Of a stretch of DNA of 64,000 bases, positions 39,301 to 53,600 are shown in pieces. The stretch lies in NCBI GenBank assembly GCA_949316495.1, contig OX439008.1, positions 18,113,290 through 18,177,289 of the forward strand, read 5' to 3'. The notes under the pieces are model-generated. The model made no database searches and had not been told where the DNA came from. It saw only the letters and a program-made list of their open reading frames with translations. A program made the translations under genes and the position numbers. The stretch's first letter is position 1, and every line of letters starts with the position of its first letter. Source of the DNA: Amphiduros pacificus (taxonomy: Eukaryota > Annelida > Polychaeta > Phyllodocida > Hesionidae).

Positions 39301-42300
39301 CTGTACATGTTAATTTATCAACAAATTTGACAAAACAAAAAGTCAAGTGCATTATCACATTATGACACAACAAGCTTGCACAATGTGAAACACCCAATTA
39401 AGTTAGTGCACAATTACTCTGGTATATACAATTTCCCGTGTAATTGAAAAAGGTAGCTATGAGCAATACATGTGGTCTTGAGTTTCCTTTTTATGGGGCA
39501 GAGTACTTAGTGATCTGAACCTAATCTATCTTCTGAGGGGTCTTAGACACACCACAGGGCGACTCAAAGCATATTGCACTTGATTCTCTTGAAGTATTTA
39601 TCTCACCTGCTTTCCTGCTCTGTGGGTCAATCTCAGCTCTGTGCTCATCTTATTAAAAAGGAGTTTTTAATAAGATGGAGGGTATTTACAAATCTAATAC
39701 TATCAAAATACTGTTAACAGGAAATATACTGGAATGTTAACATTTTTGTATATTTTTCCTTCTCCTGTCCATGTTGAGATTATGAAAGCCATCAGAACAG
39801 AACAACTGAGAACGGTAACTGAGTATTTTATAATACAATTCATAATATTGCATCCTAGCAAGGTTAAAAGACATGGTTATTATTCATAAGAATTAACTTA
39901 ATGTTAATAGTATGTTTACCCATTGACAACAAACCAACAACATTTTAATTTCAAGTCAAATTGCTTAGTTTTTATGCTATTTACACAATTCTTAAATTGT
40001 GTGCGCAAATCTGAGTGAAGTGTATTTGATTTGTAAAAGTATGATGACTGGTCTGTTTAAAAATGAATGAGGTTTGGTAGATATTTTATCGGACGTAGAA
40101 GACTTGGAGACGAGTATGAATGACACGTGGGTTTACCACTAGTAAGGGTACCTGTGGCCTAATGAGAAACACGGACAGGGGATATCCTTGCCCAGGTCAA
40201 TGCAGGAAGTTATCGCCTATCTATCAGTCAAACATGAGAGATAAGTGACCGCGCAGTTATCGATTGGTACAGCATCAAGGAGAATCATCGATTTGTCCAT
40301 GTGAAGCGCACCTGATTGATTGACCTTGAGAGCAATTTTCACATTGACAATTGACACCTGTTGAGGACGATTTTGTTTGCACATACATTGTGCTTATGAA
40401 CAAAAATGTCTATGTTAAGCCTTAATGCAGGAATATGCAAAATGTTTAAGTACACCCCATGGCGCAATGGAATATAGACATTTTATGTTGACAGATTCCA
40501 AAAGGGTATATAGGAGTTGTCTCCTTAGTATAACTGCAGCATGGTGAGGAAGTCAGTCACACCTGGGATCATTCCTCTCTTACACCTTTCACAAGTTTGA
40601 TAAAGCCAGCGCAATCTGTTCTGGTTAATATAGGAGAGAAGAGTGTCAACACCCGGTCATTACAAGATGCGGACTTTTACCACCTATAGTAAGTATCTTG
40701 TATAAGCGATCCCATACAATCATTTACCTACATTTATCTCATGTAGGCGTGTGATGATCAACTAGATTATGTCAATTATATGAACATTGTTATTTTGGCC
40801 CAAGTTATAAACCTTTGTCAATTATACTGTCTGCTAAATGTGGAATTCTATATGTAAACCGAACTACAAACCTTTCTGTTGTATTTCCCACATCTAAAGC
40901 TTCTCAATTTCTATGCCCTTCAGAACTATATAATATTCCTCTCTGCTACTAAATTATAATGTAATTATTCTCATAGCATTATCACTTGCAATGGAACATT
41001 ATGTTCTGTAGTGAATCAACCTAGTGTCTTTGAAATCCAAAATGTTGTTTTTCTTGATGTTAGGATCATTGTATGCATTTTAATCCTATATTCTTTCTGC
41101 TACTATCACCTGTAATCTTCTACTATCACCTGCAATCTGCTATCACCTGCAATCTACTATCACCTGCAATCCACTACTACTATCACCTGCAATCCACTAC
41201 TATCACATGCAATTTACTACTGTCACTTGTAATCTACTGCTATCACTTTCAATCTACTCCTACTATCACCTGCAATTTGTGTTATGTATGTTCATTTCTT
41301 ATCTTTTTTCTGTTATTTATATTTTTCAAAGTCTTTCAAAGATATATTATTTCAGTCATTTTTCTTACATTCATATTTCACCACGTATTGCACCTCTGAG
41401 AGAAAAGACGTAACATTGAAGCGGAAATCCTTTGCTATGGAACCAGCGTGGGAGATTAAAAAGTTGGTTTAGCGGCGAAAGCATTCGCGCCTGTTGTGTT
41501 GCCGGCAAAATCATTTGCGAAAGCACAGGTCAAGCTGTGATAGCACAAAAAACATGGTCGCAAAATAGCTCAAAATATCTCAAGGGTCCAACACGTAATG
41601 GTGAAAATCTCAAAGCAAAGTGTGCCACTCACGCTAACATCGACTTTCTGGTATCGCCAGCAGGAAAAGCCAGCAAACAGAAGTATATATTTCTATGATC
41701 TTGAGTGAACTTTTAAAGTTCAGCTGATCTTTCAATGAGATATGGAATATCAAAGACCGGCCATGATGTTTTTATCAAGAGAATGAAAGAAAAAATAGTT
41801 TTGTGGGGTTTAATGTTGTGAGGAAGACATCTTGTTGAAATAAATATCTCACTGCCTGTTAGTGGCCAATCTCAAATGTCCTTGATGATTTTACGAAAAC
41901 CTAATGGCCCACCTCAAAGTTAACACAATTTTACGCGATGCACAATATGTGGACCTCCTTTCAAGAGATGAAACCTGAGAATATGTATGAAGATAAAAAG
42001 CTCGAGGGCCGTGTCAATGCCTTCTCAAACAGGACAAGAATATCAGACATAAGAACCTCAAAGAGTAAAAAAAAACACATCTCTGAATTAACTAAAGTCT
42101 ATCACATAAAACTTTTAAAAAGTGAAACTATGTTTAAAAGAATAACAACACTTTTATCAGACACGCTATTCACCATGATAAAAGGGTATCATACATATCA
42201 GCACTGGCCATGCCCAGTGGCACATTCTTCCCACTTTGAAGTGTGATTCCATGGCCTATCATCCACTAGTTAAGTAGCTACACCTTGCCTTAGCTTCACA

Positions 42301-44591
42301 CAAACATGTATTAAGCTCATGTCTGGTCTAAGGTTGTTTGTTGCAGTTTACTCACCTAGAATCTCTGCACATAAATGTAACATCCAAAACAAATTTGAGC
42401 AAGTCTACACGGAAATGAAAATAATTAAATAATCAGTTATTTCACTTTAATTAAGTTCATTGTTCAATTAAAAATCCCCAATATAATGAAATAAAAAACA
42501 TATAGGTCATCAAAATGGATGTTCTATATAATATAAAAGTAAAACGGAACTGTTTTCATAGGGAAAATGCTGCATTTGGCGTTACATAAACAGAGGCACG
42601 GTACGGTATGGATCTGCAACGTGATGTGAAATAATGTATAACATCATATAAATCACAATACAGTCACTCTCTTCTGGCAGCTGATATGAATTAAATATAA
42701 GGCGATGAACTTGTTGTCCACACCTTTGAGTGCTTCCAACACCTCCCAACAAGGTTATTCACTCTTTCACGATGTGGTTGCGGAGATATTACTCTCAGAA
42801 AAGGTACCCTTGTGATTGATCATGTTTAAGTATTTTAAGATGAAGGCTATGTTATAGGTAATTACTCAAAGATAAAGGATTAAAAAAATACATATATACA
42901 TATAAATATGTATTATACGGAAATAATATGAAGTAATCATCAGATTAAATTGAAAAATATCAATTATATATGATGTATTAATTAATTAATCAATGTTTAC
43001 ATGCAGCACACTTCATTATTTATTAATTTTACTGATAAATTCTTACCCCCCAGGTCTGATTTTTCACAAAGCCATTTACAATTTCCAGCTCACTATGTGT
43101 GAAATATCCACTTTGAAAACATAAGCCAGAAGAATACCGAATAAGATTACAGAAAACACTCTAATGTGTCTCACAGGAATTAATCCACCAAGGGAAAGAT
43201 TGTTTATCCCTCAACTTATTCTAAATTATGAGAAAGCATGCAAGCAAACTGAAACTAGCACAAAAGATTTATGCGAAGGCAATCACCTTTTTCGGGTGCT
43301 GTAGTCAGTCCTCTACAATGCTAGGGTAATATGGAAAACATTCCAGTGTTTATTTTTAATGAGAATCTGAAGTTTTATACGAAACTAATAGTGACAATCT
43401 CGCTCGAGGGGCGCTGAAAAACACAAATAAATATTCATGGCTGAATCACGTCTGTGCTAAACTGATAGGTGGTATTCAAAAAATGTTATAAAATAGAACC
43501 GTTTTCATGACATAGATCTTATATGTTGTCTTATTATTCAGGTTTCCATCATCCGGGTTCCTGGCATTGTGTTGATTAATAATATCAAATTATGATTTTT
43601 CTTTGATACTGATCTCATGAACCCTACACACTTCAGTGTTCGTTAATGTATTTTGCGATGTAATAAACTGAAGCTAAGTTGGACTCATCTCCTGATCTTA
43701 GTGTATCTAAAGGTAATCAATTAAAATGATCAATAAAGAAATTAATACAGTACATACTAGTGTATGTTTTCATTATAAATAAATTATCAGCTGAATCGGA
43801 AACTTTTGTACAAATATTGTATGTTAGTCTTAGAACTACAATTAATTCCTCATTGCAAACGTCATCCACTTTTCCTTATATAATAATATTTGTGATAATT
43901 ATTAATGTCATAATCTGAAATTATTTCTATTTCCGGTCACACTAATACAATTCTTCCTTGCAAACATCATCTGGAAATTACAAAATGTATATCTCCGAGG
44001 ATACAAATATGTCTCCAAGGGATGCTTGCCTGAAAACCCAGTTTAGTAACAATGGTATCAAGCCTCCATTACATTTACTTTCCTCTCAGGGAAAAGTTTG
44101 ATGATTTTGTTCAGCAATAACTATCCAGATATACTCTATACTCCCAGGGTACACACTTCTGATTTGTTCTACCCCATGCCTCAGAGAAAAACAATATAGA
44201 TTGTCCTAAAATCATCATTTCAGGATAATATCTTTTTCATATTAGATCATATACATCTTGGTATTCCTCTGGTATTTTTATTCCAGTCTGGTCAACATTC
44301 TTCTTGACTCTTTCTTTCCTATACATTCAAAATTAGTAGGGTCTCTTATACCACACTATGTTTGGTTTCGCTAAACACTGATTTAGTGTTCACTGAATAC
44401 TGTTAATTTTCTCTTCATTTGCATTGCGTCTAAGTAAACCTTCTTATATTTTCACCCCAATTCTCATGTATATTTATTGCCAGGTTTTGCATGAATACAA
44501 TCAACTGCAATCCATCTTCATTCAGACCCGTGGCATAGAATCCTTACAGGGTTCATATCCGTATATAACATCTTGTATCTATAGCTAAACA

Positions 44592-44666
<75 letters not shown>

Positions 44667-47600
44667 GGCAATATATGTATATCTATACTGCTTTCTTCAT
44701 AACATATATAATGATATCATAGTTAGGTTTTGTTACCTTCATCTTTGGTACAAATAGAATATTCCGTGTTAAGAAGACGGTCTTCAAGAACACAGGTATT
44801 AAAATTTATGCATTTTCCAACGGGTTGGTATTCTGTTTTGCATAAATCTCCTTTGAAGAATCTGGTTTCTTTGATTCATAATTAAAACCGGTAAATTGTT
44901 TATTATACTTGCCAAACAGACCTTTGTGCCAAAAGTACAAAAGGACAAAGGCCAAACTCCCTGTATTAAAGGACACATCACGATCTAGGTAAAATAGTAA
45001 AATAATCTAGCTTGACCTTGCATCATACAAAGACACATCAACGAAAACAACACTGTAAGATGTTGATGCAATATCCAGCCTACTTTCGGCAATCTCGGTT
45101 TCTGTGCTTCCTCAGCATGGCAATCACAAATCATTTTCCAAGTTAGACAAAAGCTGTGAATGCTTTCGCCGCCATGTCCTATTTAGCGTTATAATCCCGC
45201 ATGTTGGCTCCAAATCAAACACTTTCCTCTCAATGTTTGGTATCATCTCTTTGTATTTCTGGCTGGGGTGTATTTATTGCTGCCACTAGTCACGAGGGGT
45301 CTATTGAGATATTAACTTATTTGATCATATCACATTTTTACATATGAGAAGCGATAGATAATTCAACAGACCCATATTACCTTATTATAAAAAAGTGGCC
45401 GTCTGCAAATGAATCAACCCCAAGAGAAATCGGCCACATTTAACAACTCCACTCAGCCAAAAGGACGCATTCGTTCATGTGTTGGGGTACAAAATAAATT
45501 TATATAAGTAAGATCTCCTGGACCGACTGGTGACCAGACTAAGTCTCTCAAAGTCTGGTGTTTTCTGATATGTTTTTGTAAAGAAAAATGTTTTGGTCAA
45601 CGTTTATTGTATTACAAAACGTGTTTTAACATAAGAGAGAGCGATTAGATTAGAATAGCGTCACAAGTCTGTCTGGATTGAAAATGAAATATGAGCTGAA
45701 GATAATTCTAGTCATGCTCTGGTGATTAAGAACTCAGAAGGTGTTTATTCAACCCATCTCATACAATTAATATCAGACAGCAAATTAATTGCGTTAATGA
45801 TGTTCACCATAAAAGTGATAATTAGCAATGCCACAGGTAGGGTATACATATATAGTACTGGTTTCGATGAAAAGTTGAAGCCTAACACCTTATTTGGTCA
45901 TGCTTAAACGTGACCAAATAATGTCACACATGGTTATTGCGTGACGTCACTATTTGGTGATGCATGCCTCTCACGTCAAATAAAATGGTCACGCAATGAT
46001 GAGAATAAACTTTGTTATCGTTTTTTAGTCAGCGTAGTATTGGAAAGCTTTCACAGAATGGTCACCATTTTATTATCCAGAGAAAAAGGAATATGGTGGA
46101 GCTGTGGGCCCTTCTTTTGCAGATATCCAGCTTCAACCCTAGTGTGTCTTGCCCTCCCATTTATCAGAATATTTGCACCTAAGCCTTCTTGACAATGGCT
46201 TGGCAGATAATAACACAACAAAACTAGGCCTTGTGTATAAGCTGAAGTTATGTGAAATCTTGCATGACAGTTATATATTGCGAAGGGTAGATAAGATGAC
46301 AGATTTCCTAAAGAGACTCACCTGTGATGCTTAGTTTCAAATATTGTTGCCACTAACTACGTCTATGATATTCTAGAGAGGAGATTGAAAGTCTGACTGG
46401 TCATTTAACTGGGGTATTGGCTTAAATATATTACTGTCCATCCTGATCAAGCCATAGCAAGACATTAAACGCATCTTTGACACTATATATCTCGTTAGTA
46501 ATTAAGTTAACTTTACATTTGCTATTAATTTGCGGCAAAAATTGCTGATGTTTTACAGTTACTTCTAACAGTGTACGTGTAAAGTGATGTTAAGGTTAAA
46601 TTTATCGAACAAGTCAAAAAAATAAATATTTGATATTCTTTCTATCGCCACAATCATTGGTTTCATAATAGGTAAAAGTACTTTGTGGTAAATGCATGAT
46701 AATCAGGTCACAAGCAAAGTAAAGCCCATACCTACATTTAATAATGACCTATTGCGCTGGAGTAGGACCTGTGTTAGATAGCATTAAGGCTAAAATAACC
46801 GAGAAATCTGATTCCAGAGAAAAATTAAAGTGTACTTTTTTCGATTAACTGAGACAAAAGTAAGGGTAACAACGCATTTTATTTACGTTTTAACATATAT
46901 TTGAGTCAATTATACCTCTGCATGATTTCTAGAAAGAGTGAATATCAGGTGTTCGCTTTACAATATGCACTTTAAAATGATGATTGATTTTTATGTTTTA
47001 CATTCTAAAGCACTGACACTGCTTGCCAACAAATGCATATGAAACTAGAATGAACAGCTGGTTGGAGAGGTAGGCCTTTAACTTCATTGAAGTTAGGATG
47101 GTTACCGTAAAGATGTGGAAGGACAGACAGTCATGACAGATCTAGGCAGTGCCGATATCTGACATTTTGATAAAGATAAATAAACAAAGCATTGTGGTGT
47201 GATGGTGAATGGTCAAGTCTTCACCCATGTGAAGGTCAGCTAGCCGGACCCCTAGTGCTATCAATTCTGGCCTCTTACCACATCACGGAAGCAACTCAGG
47301 CCCCCTATGTAATCAATACTCTAGAAAGGCCTTCCTTTTCAGTGACAAAGGACATAGTAGTGTTGACATATTGGTGGCAGGGTGATTCACCTTTGTTCTA
47401 AATGTTCAGATATCAGCCATATACATGTAGCATCGCCAGATGATGTGTTACTTCTCACTTTGCAAATTTGATGAATAATTTTACTCTATTTTTTAATGTT
47501 TTATCTTACAAAACGTCCCAGCCAGAACTATGTGCCAGTGTGGTACATTTAGTATAAAAGCAAAACTCTGAGAAATGTTATGTTTGGTTGAGAGGTCAGA

Positions 47601-50600
47601 ATCTTGAATACCCTCAGTTTACCATTGCTCGTGCAGGAAATGTGTCAACTTCCGGTGAAATAGAGTGAACATATGTAAAACTTCAACCCTGTCTTGATCT
47701 TATTTCTCCAAATGTAATTTAAACACTGAATTCTATTTCATACATTTGAAAACATTACAGATAGTCCTACAGAAAATGATAGAAACAATTTGCTGATTTA
47801 ATATGTGAATGAAAGTTAGGTTGATGATAAACATGTTTTAGTTTTGTTTAATGTCGATCAAACCTGATGGTAATTTTCTGCTCAAAATCTTGAATACGAA
47901 AAAAGGATTTATTTAGTTGATTATCTTTTTTAATTATCTTCAGACAAAGAGCCCTCTTTGAATGGTGTAATAACAGTAAAAATCAATTCCTCAATGCCAA
48001 AGACCGGTACATACTTCCGGTTAATAAGAAGGGAAAATAATAGAATGAGTCAGAGTAGAATCCATTTTTAATTTGATAATAGTGACAACTTTCATTGGGA
48101 ATAATCTGTCATTTCTGTAAGGCAAGCTTTTTTAAGAAAAAAAATATTGTTAAGGATGTCCATGTATTTACTTGTAACTACTATGAATGCAAATGTGATT
48201 TCTATTTTTTACACAACAGCAGTAACCAGTTCTTAAGCAGAAAAAGTGCCCTAGCTTGACATTTGATAGCATACACTTTTCCTGCATGCATTTAAACAGC
48301 ACACAACACAATCTTACTTCATTATCTTATTCTCTTATTAAATCCACAAAAATACCTCCGAGACCTATTGATTTTCTTCAAGAACTTGGGTTGTTCCTGG
48401 AAAACAACTATTTTTCTCCATTATTTAAATATGTATAAGTAAAACAGTTATAAAAAGGAGGCTTTTTGTTGCATGAACATTTGGGCAGGCACTGGTAATT
48501 CTGTTACACTAATTGTCTGTAATATCATGGGAATTGTGCTAATTATCGCCCAGATTAAGTCATCAAACATTGCTCGAAACAGATAGACATACATTGCCTG
48601 CCGAACTATAATCATGTCTTAATTTGTAATCAGATTATCCGCAGGATTACGAAGAGACAATGGTCCCCTGATGTCATTTATTTATCTCCTTATAAAGCAG
48701 ATTACGGTTGGCAAGGGATTTGTTATCTGCAAACTCTGCTCTCATTAAACGTCTAATATTGGTGGTCCAAATACAATGAGGACAGTCTCAGCATGTTGTC
48801 ACCTCTTCCCAATTAATGCATAACACTGCCACTAATAACACATCAATATCCAAAAAATATCTATAATTTTATCATTCTTTATGAAGACGATTTTTCCTTG
48901 TGGTAATTGTGGCGTATTTTAAAATGAAGAATTAGAAGAAAAAAACAATGTTGAAAGATTTTGATCTTTTCAATACAGGTTTACAAGACCAATTATCTTT
49001 TTATGGTTTACTGCTATAGATATATTTTATGATTCGCATTGCTATTTAATGATGAAGTAACTGATCATGTTAATGACGTTGTTGGTTCCATTAGCGATAT
49101 TTTTTTCACATATTATGCTATATTTCGTGAGACATAATTCCCTGCTCCTTTCTTATAAAAGACCGGGATTTCTTTTCGATTATCGTTTGGAGATGACATC
49201 ACAACCCATAACCTGAGATAACCAATTCTAGGTCACCTGATGGTATTAGATATAAATGTGTTGTGTCCATCAAAAAATATATTTCAGACATTTAAAGCAT
49301 TAAGATAGTTTCAGGTCCAAAATTCGGGGGTCCTATGATTGACAGGTTATGAGAACAGCCAGGCAGCACGTCTGTGATATCAGTTTGACCAGTCACAACT
49401 GTGCTAATTGGCCAGGGGTTCGTGTTTGCATCCTGTCCCAGTAGGTCGACTGTTGCTGTGACCTTGACGTCATATTCCAATCCTTCCTCTCACATGTCAA
49501 TGGTGTTACACCATTCTGAGCAACTCAGACGGTGACCCATACCCAGCCACTCAGAGGCTGACACATACTCTACTCAAACTGGCACCTCATTCATGTCACA
49601 CGGCCTCATATTGTATGAACTTCTAATTTGCATGGTATTTTTCTTCTTATCGTTTGATTCACTTCTGTTAGGTCCTCTGCACATTACATAAAACATATAT
49701 TTCTATCATTGCATTATGATATTCTCAAACGTTCTCCTGCTAGTAGTTATTGATTTAAAATAAAGAGCATGATAAGCCCATTTGGATTAACACAGTTTCA
49801 GATACTTAATAAACTCATTCTAAACTGTGATGTCAACAGTTTGAGTATTGAGTATAAAAAAGAAGCTTGTATTGGTAGAACATTTTGCATGTTATGTTTT
49901 GAAAGATAAGAACTGCACAATGATGTACAAATGGTTACGTTTAAGCTGGTAGAAATGACCTCCCCCACCTCCCCCCGACTTCCCTCAATTGAGTGTGGCC
50001 TGTCAGCAACTGGGACGCTAAGCTGATTTGCAAGGATTTACATTGAGTTCAGTCAATCACGTTAGCCTTTTTGTGTCGCATTTGCTCTTGGACTGATACC
50101 GGACCAGCCACTAAATATGTCACAGGGGAAAGATAGAAGGCAGTCGCGATCGATTAGCACTCCCGAGTTTACTGCTCATTATCAAAACAGCCAAAATGGA
50201 TTCATTACTATCTTACCGAACACCCTGTACCAGTCACAAGACATGATCAGTGCTTAACGGACGTCCCGTGACCCGCACGAGATCTCGCGAGAATTTCATG
50301 AAACGAGATTAGGCGAGGAGCGATAATGGGCGAAGTAGCACTACATGATTTCACTTCAAAAAGTTAATTGAGCGAATCGTCATACATTTCATGGCTATTG
50401 GACACTGGGATTAAGGACAACTCCCTAATGACAATCAGTGGAATCGTATTGCCTACTGGTACTTCAACATGACCGATCATTGTTAAATATCAACCTAACT
50501 ATTGTACATACAATGCAGGATAATTTCAATAAACTGAAACTGCTGCAATTTGACTAATACATTAGACACCTTTTCAAGTCATTACAGGCATGTGGAGAGA

Positions 50601-53600
50601 CAAAAAACGCCCGTCTTGAAATAAACTGACAGATCTGTTTCTCTATCATTGTACTTCCTGTGAAGTCAAGTATTAAAATTGTTCTGTTATGATTTACATA
50701 TATCGTCTGCTCATATAATTGTTATTCATCAAAAGTCCAAATGACAGAATAGTGGAAATCCTCTCATGTGGATGTTATTCACCTAACACTGCATAATTGC
50801 TATTGTTATCACAGAAATTGGCCATGGAAAAAGCAGTTTCTAACATCATGTCATAAAATATGACCCCAATTAAGGCAGTATGTCGGTGATATGGTTGACT
50901 GTTGAAATCTCGATGTAGATATGAAGTAAAAGTTTTGGAAACGGTCCGAACCATCCATTTTAAGTCTACAAATATAGATGCAATCAATGATTGAAATATT
51001 GCCAAACAAAAGAGGAAAAGCTAGACGCAAATATTTACTGTTTTCTGCTTGCAAAATTGTTCATGAAACAAAAGTTTAGAAACTTGTTTCTGTGTGTATT
51101 TAATATATAAGAACGACTATTGTATTGGTACCATGGTAACCAGCCACAACAAAATTACTTTTGCCTGGGATAAATACTGATTCCGGTTGGAATAAAAGCT
51201 CTTCCTGCAAATATAGATGGATTTTGTAAGGATGAAAGACATCCTAATGTGATTAAACTGTCTACAAAACTTGTGTGTAGTTGAGATAAAACAGATAAAT
51301 ATGTATCTTTTCTATATCCATTGATTGGGCATTCCCACCACATCAAAGTTTGCAGATATCATTGAACACATTTTAATAGCTACATGTAGGTACATAATAG
51401 AGGTTGTGTTTTTCAGCTGTGGAGGTCACCTAATTAACTCGTTTAGAATTGATCATGCGCCTGGGCATGCGCAGTAGGCACTTAACAAAGTTGGGACTTG
51501 GAGCTTGGTTGGGCTTCTCTTTACTTTGTGCTGATGTTAATTTTCCTGTGGGGGCAATTTGATATGAGGTAGTCAATGCAGCTCTCCATTCTTGGTATCC
51601 AAGTCCTCACACATGGATTGTGCAAACACATGCACATTTACATTAGTAAAGTGTATTTCTAAAATTTATATTGGCCCCTAGACAAGAAGGGTTGTCTCGC
51701 TATCATATGACAGTACCGAGGCACGTTCTCGGGCCGGAGGCTGCAGTGTGTTCATTAACCAAGCAGTCGCTGGGGTGGGCCTGAACAAACTTGTCTTTTA
51801 GTCTTTGTACCTCATCCCCGCCTTACCATCCCGCAGTAATCGAAGGTAGATTGATTCTGGAGGCAAAGAGACACTTTGCCGGTCCTCGCTCTGACGCAAA
51901 CCCAAACTCCTTACAGCTAATAGCACGCATCTCCCAAGAAAATCACTATTTACTTTCACCAACGGCAAATGTACGCGCGGTGAACAAATATTGCGACACC
52001 ACCAGATGAGAACAGTCCCGCACTTAAAAGTTACTGATCCAATAGGAACGTCTCCTTTCAGTCCTACCCAAAACTCAGTGGATATTTTGTATCTTGAGTT
52101 CAAAGAAAAAAATGAAAATCAAACTCTGCAGCTGTGGTTACTCGTACTTAGAATTGTAAACCTTTTAGCGATGAAAAGCCGAACACAATTGGCGTGGGAA
52201 ATATACAGACGAGGCTCAAAGACCTAATAGAACGGGACTCATTAAGAAAATTGAGAAATCTGGTTCGTCAGTTGTCATATCTTGTTTATTGAGATGCGCC
52301 CTTTATTTCAGCATGTTTTCTTAGAAGGAATGTTGTTTAACAGAATGCATATTACCAGGATGTGGATCAATGGCGGGAAGAAAGCATCACTGTTTTGGAA
52401 GCCAAGGCAAATATTACACTAACTTCAAGACTCAATTGAAATGCCCACCATTCAATATTCTAAGAAAGCTAAATCTCCTGCACGAAATGTTTGTTCCTGA
52501 TATGAAACATGTTTGCTAAAAAATTGAGAAATCTAATTTCTTGTCTTCTTATTACCATCCATCAACTTTGAATCAGACAACAGTAAGTTGATATATTAAA
52601 GACATGAACTTGACAGAAATGTAAACAATGAACTTTTAATTATAACCAGTTGCTATAGTTACCAGATATCATCGTGCCCTTGTCCAGCTTTTCTGATAAT
52701 TCACCTTTTTGTGTCATATTAATTCTTCTGCTATTTGCCACCACATATTTCTCATTCTTGATTATTGATTGAAATTAGTATATTGTTTACTTTTATAAAT
52801 GTTTATTGCATAAAACATGAGTAATATATAAATGTTTTGATCAGTTCCTAAGAAAATGAAATTTGTGAAGGTAATGCCAATTCATTGAACTGATGCGTAG
52901 ATGAGCATTATCTTAATAAATTTAATTTGATAAATATAGAATAAATTAATGATAGATTTCTGATGGTAGATGTATAGACGATATTTCTGTTGTTCGTAAA
53001 TGGCGGGGATCGGTGTTATTCTGGAGGGTGAATATGGCCATATTGAACGTGCCTGATACAGATGGCTGATTGGTTGATAGATATGATAAGTGACTGATGA
53101 CCATAGACAGATCACAGCCCGGAGATCGATGCTCCTCACCGCCACTACCTTATCACACCACCACCACTAAGCCTGATAGACCTATTACAGCATAGTCCCT
53201 TGTGGCACTCTCGGATAGATCAGCATATCTTAGTGCTATGCATTCACGGCACAGGTTTATACACCAATTATTTCCCTTCATCTACAATTGTCCATTGGGG
53301 AGAAACATTTTGCATCCATAACGCACATGGGTTTTTATCATGTTTTGATTAGGCGCAAAAACTGACTTTTTGTTTTTCCGCAATCAATATCTCTCTTACA
53401 AAATCTCACCACCTCCGAGTCATAAATTTTCATATGACAATGAGGACTCTTTGAGTCGCATTAAAATAGGATTATATGGGATTTGCATCAGACACACTAA
53501 TGAAGAATTAATATAAGGATAGGGTACCAAGAAATTTGCAAGGCAGATAGAAGTAGGATTTTGTTAAAATCAATTCCGATTTATTAATTCGCCATTGTTT

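Noticed and set aside
41073-41399. Hydrophobic open frame suggesting a membrane protein
   Set aside because: It is produced by the CACCTGCAATCTACTAT tandem array followed by T-rich DNA.
51798-52103. 101-residue minus-strand open frame in a GC-richer patch
   Set aside because: No family resemblance. The reduced stop density is explained by base composition.
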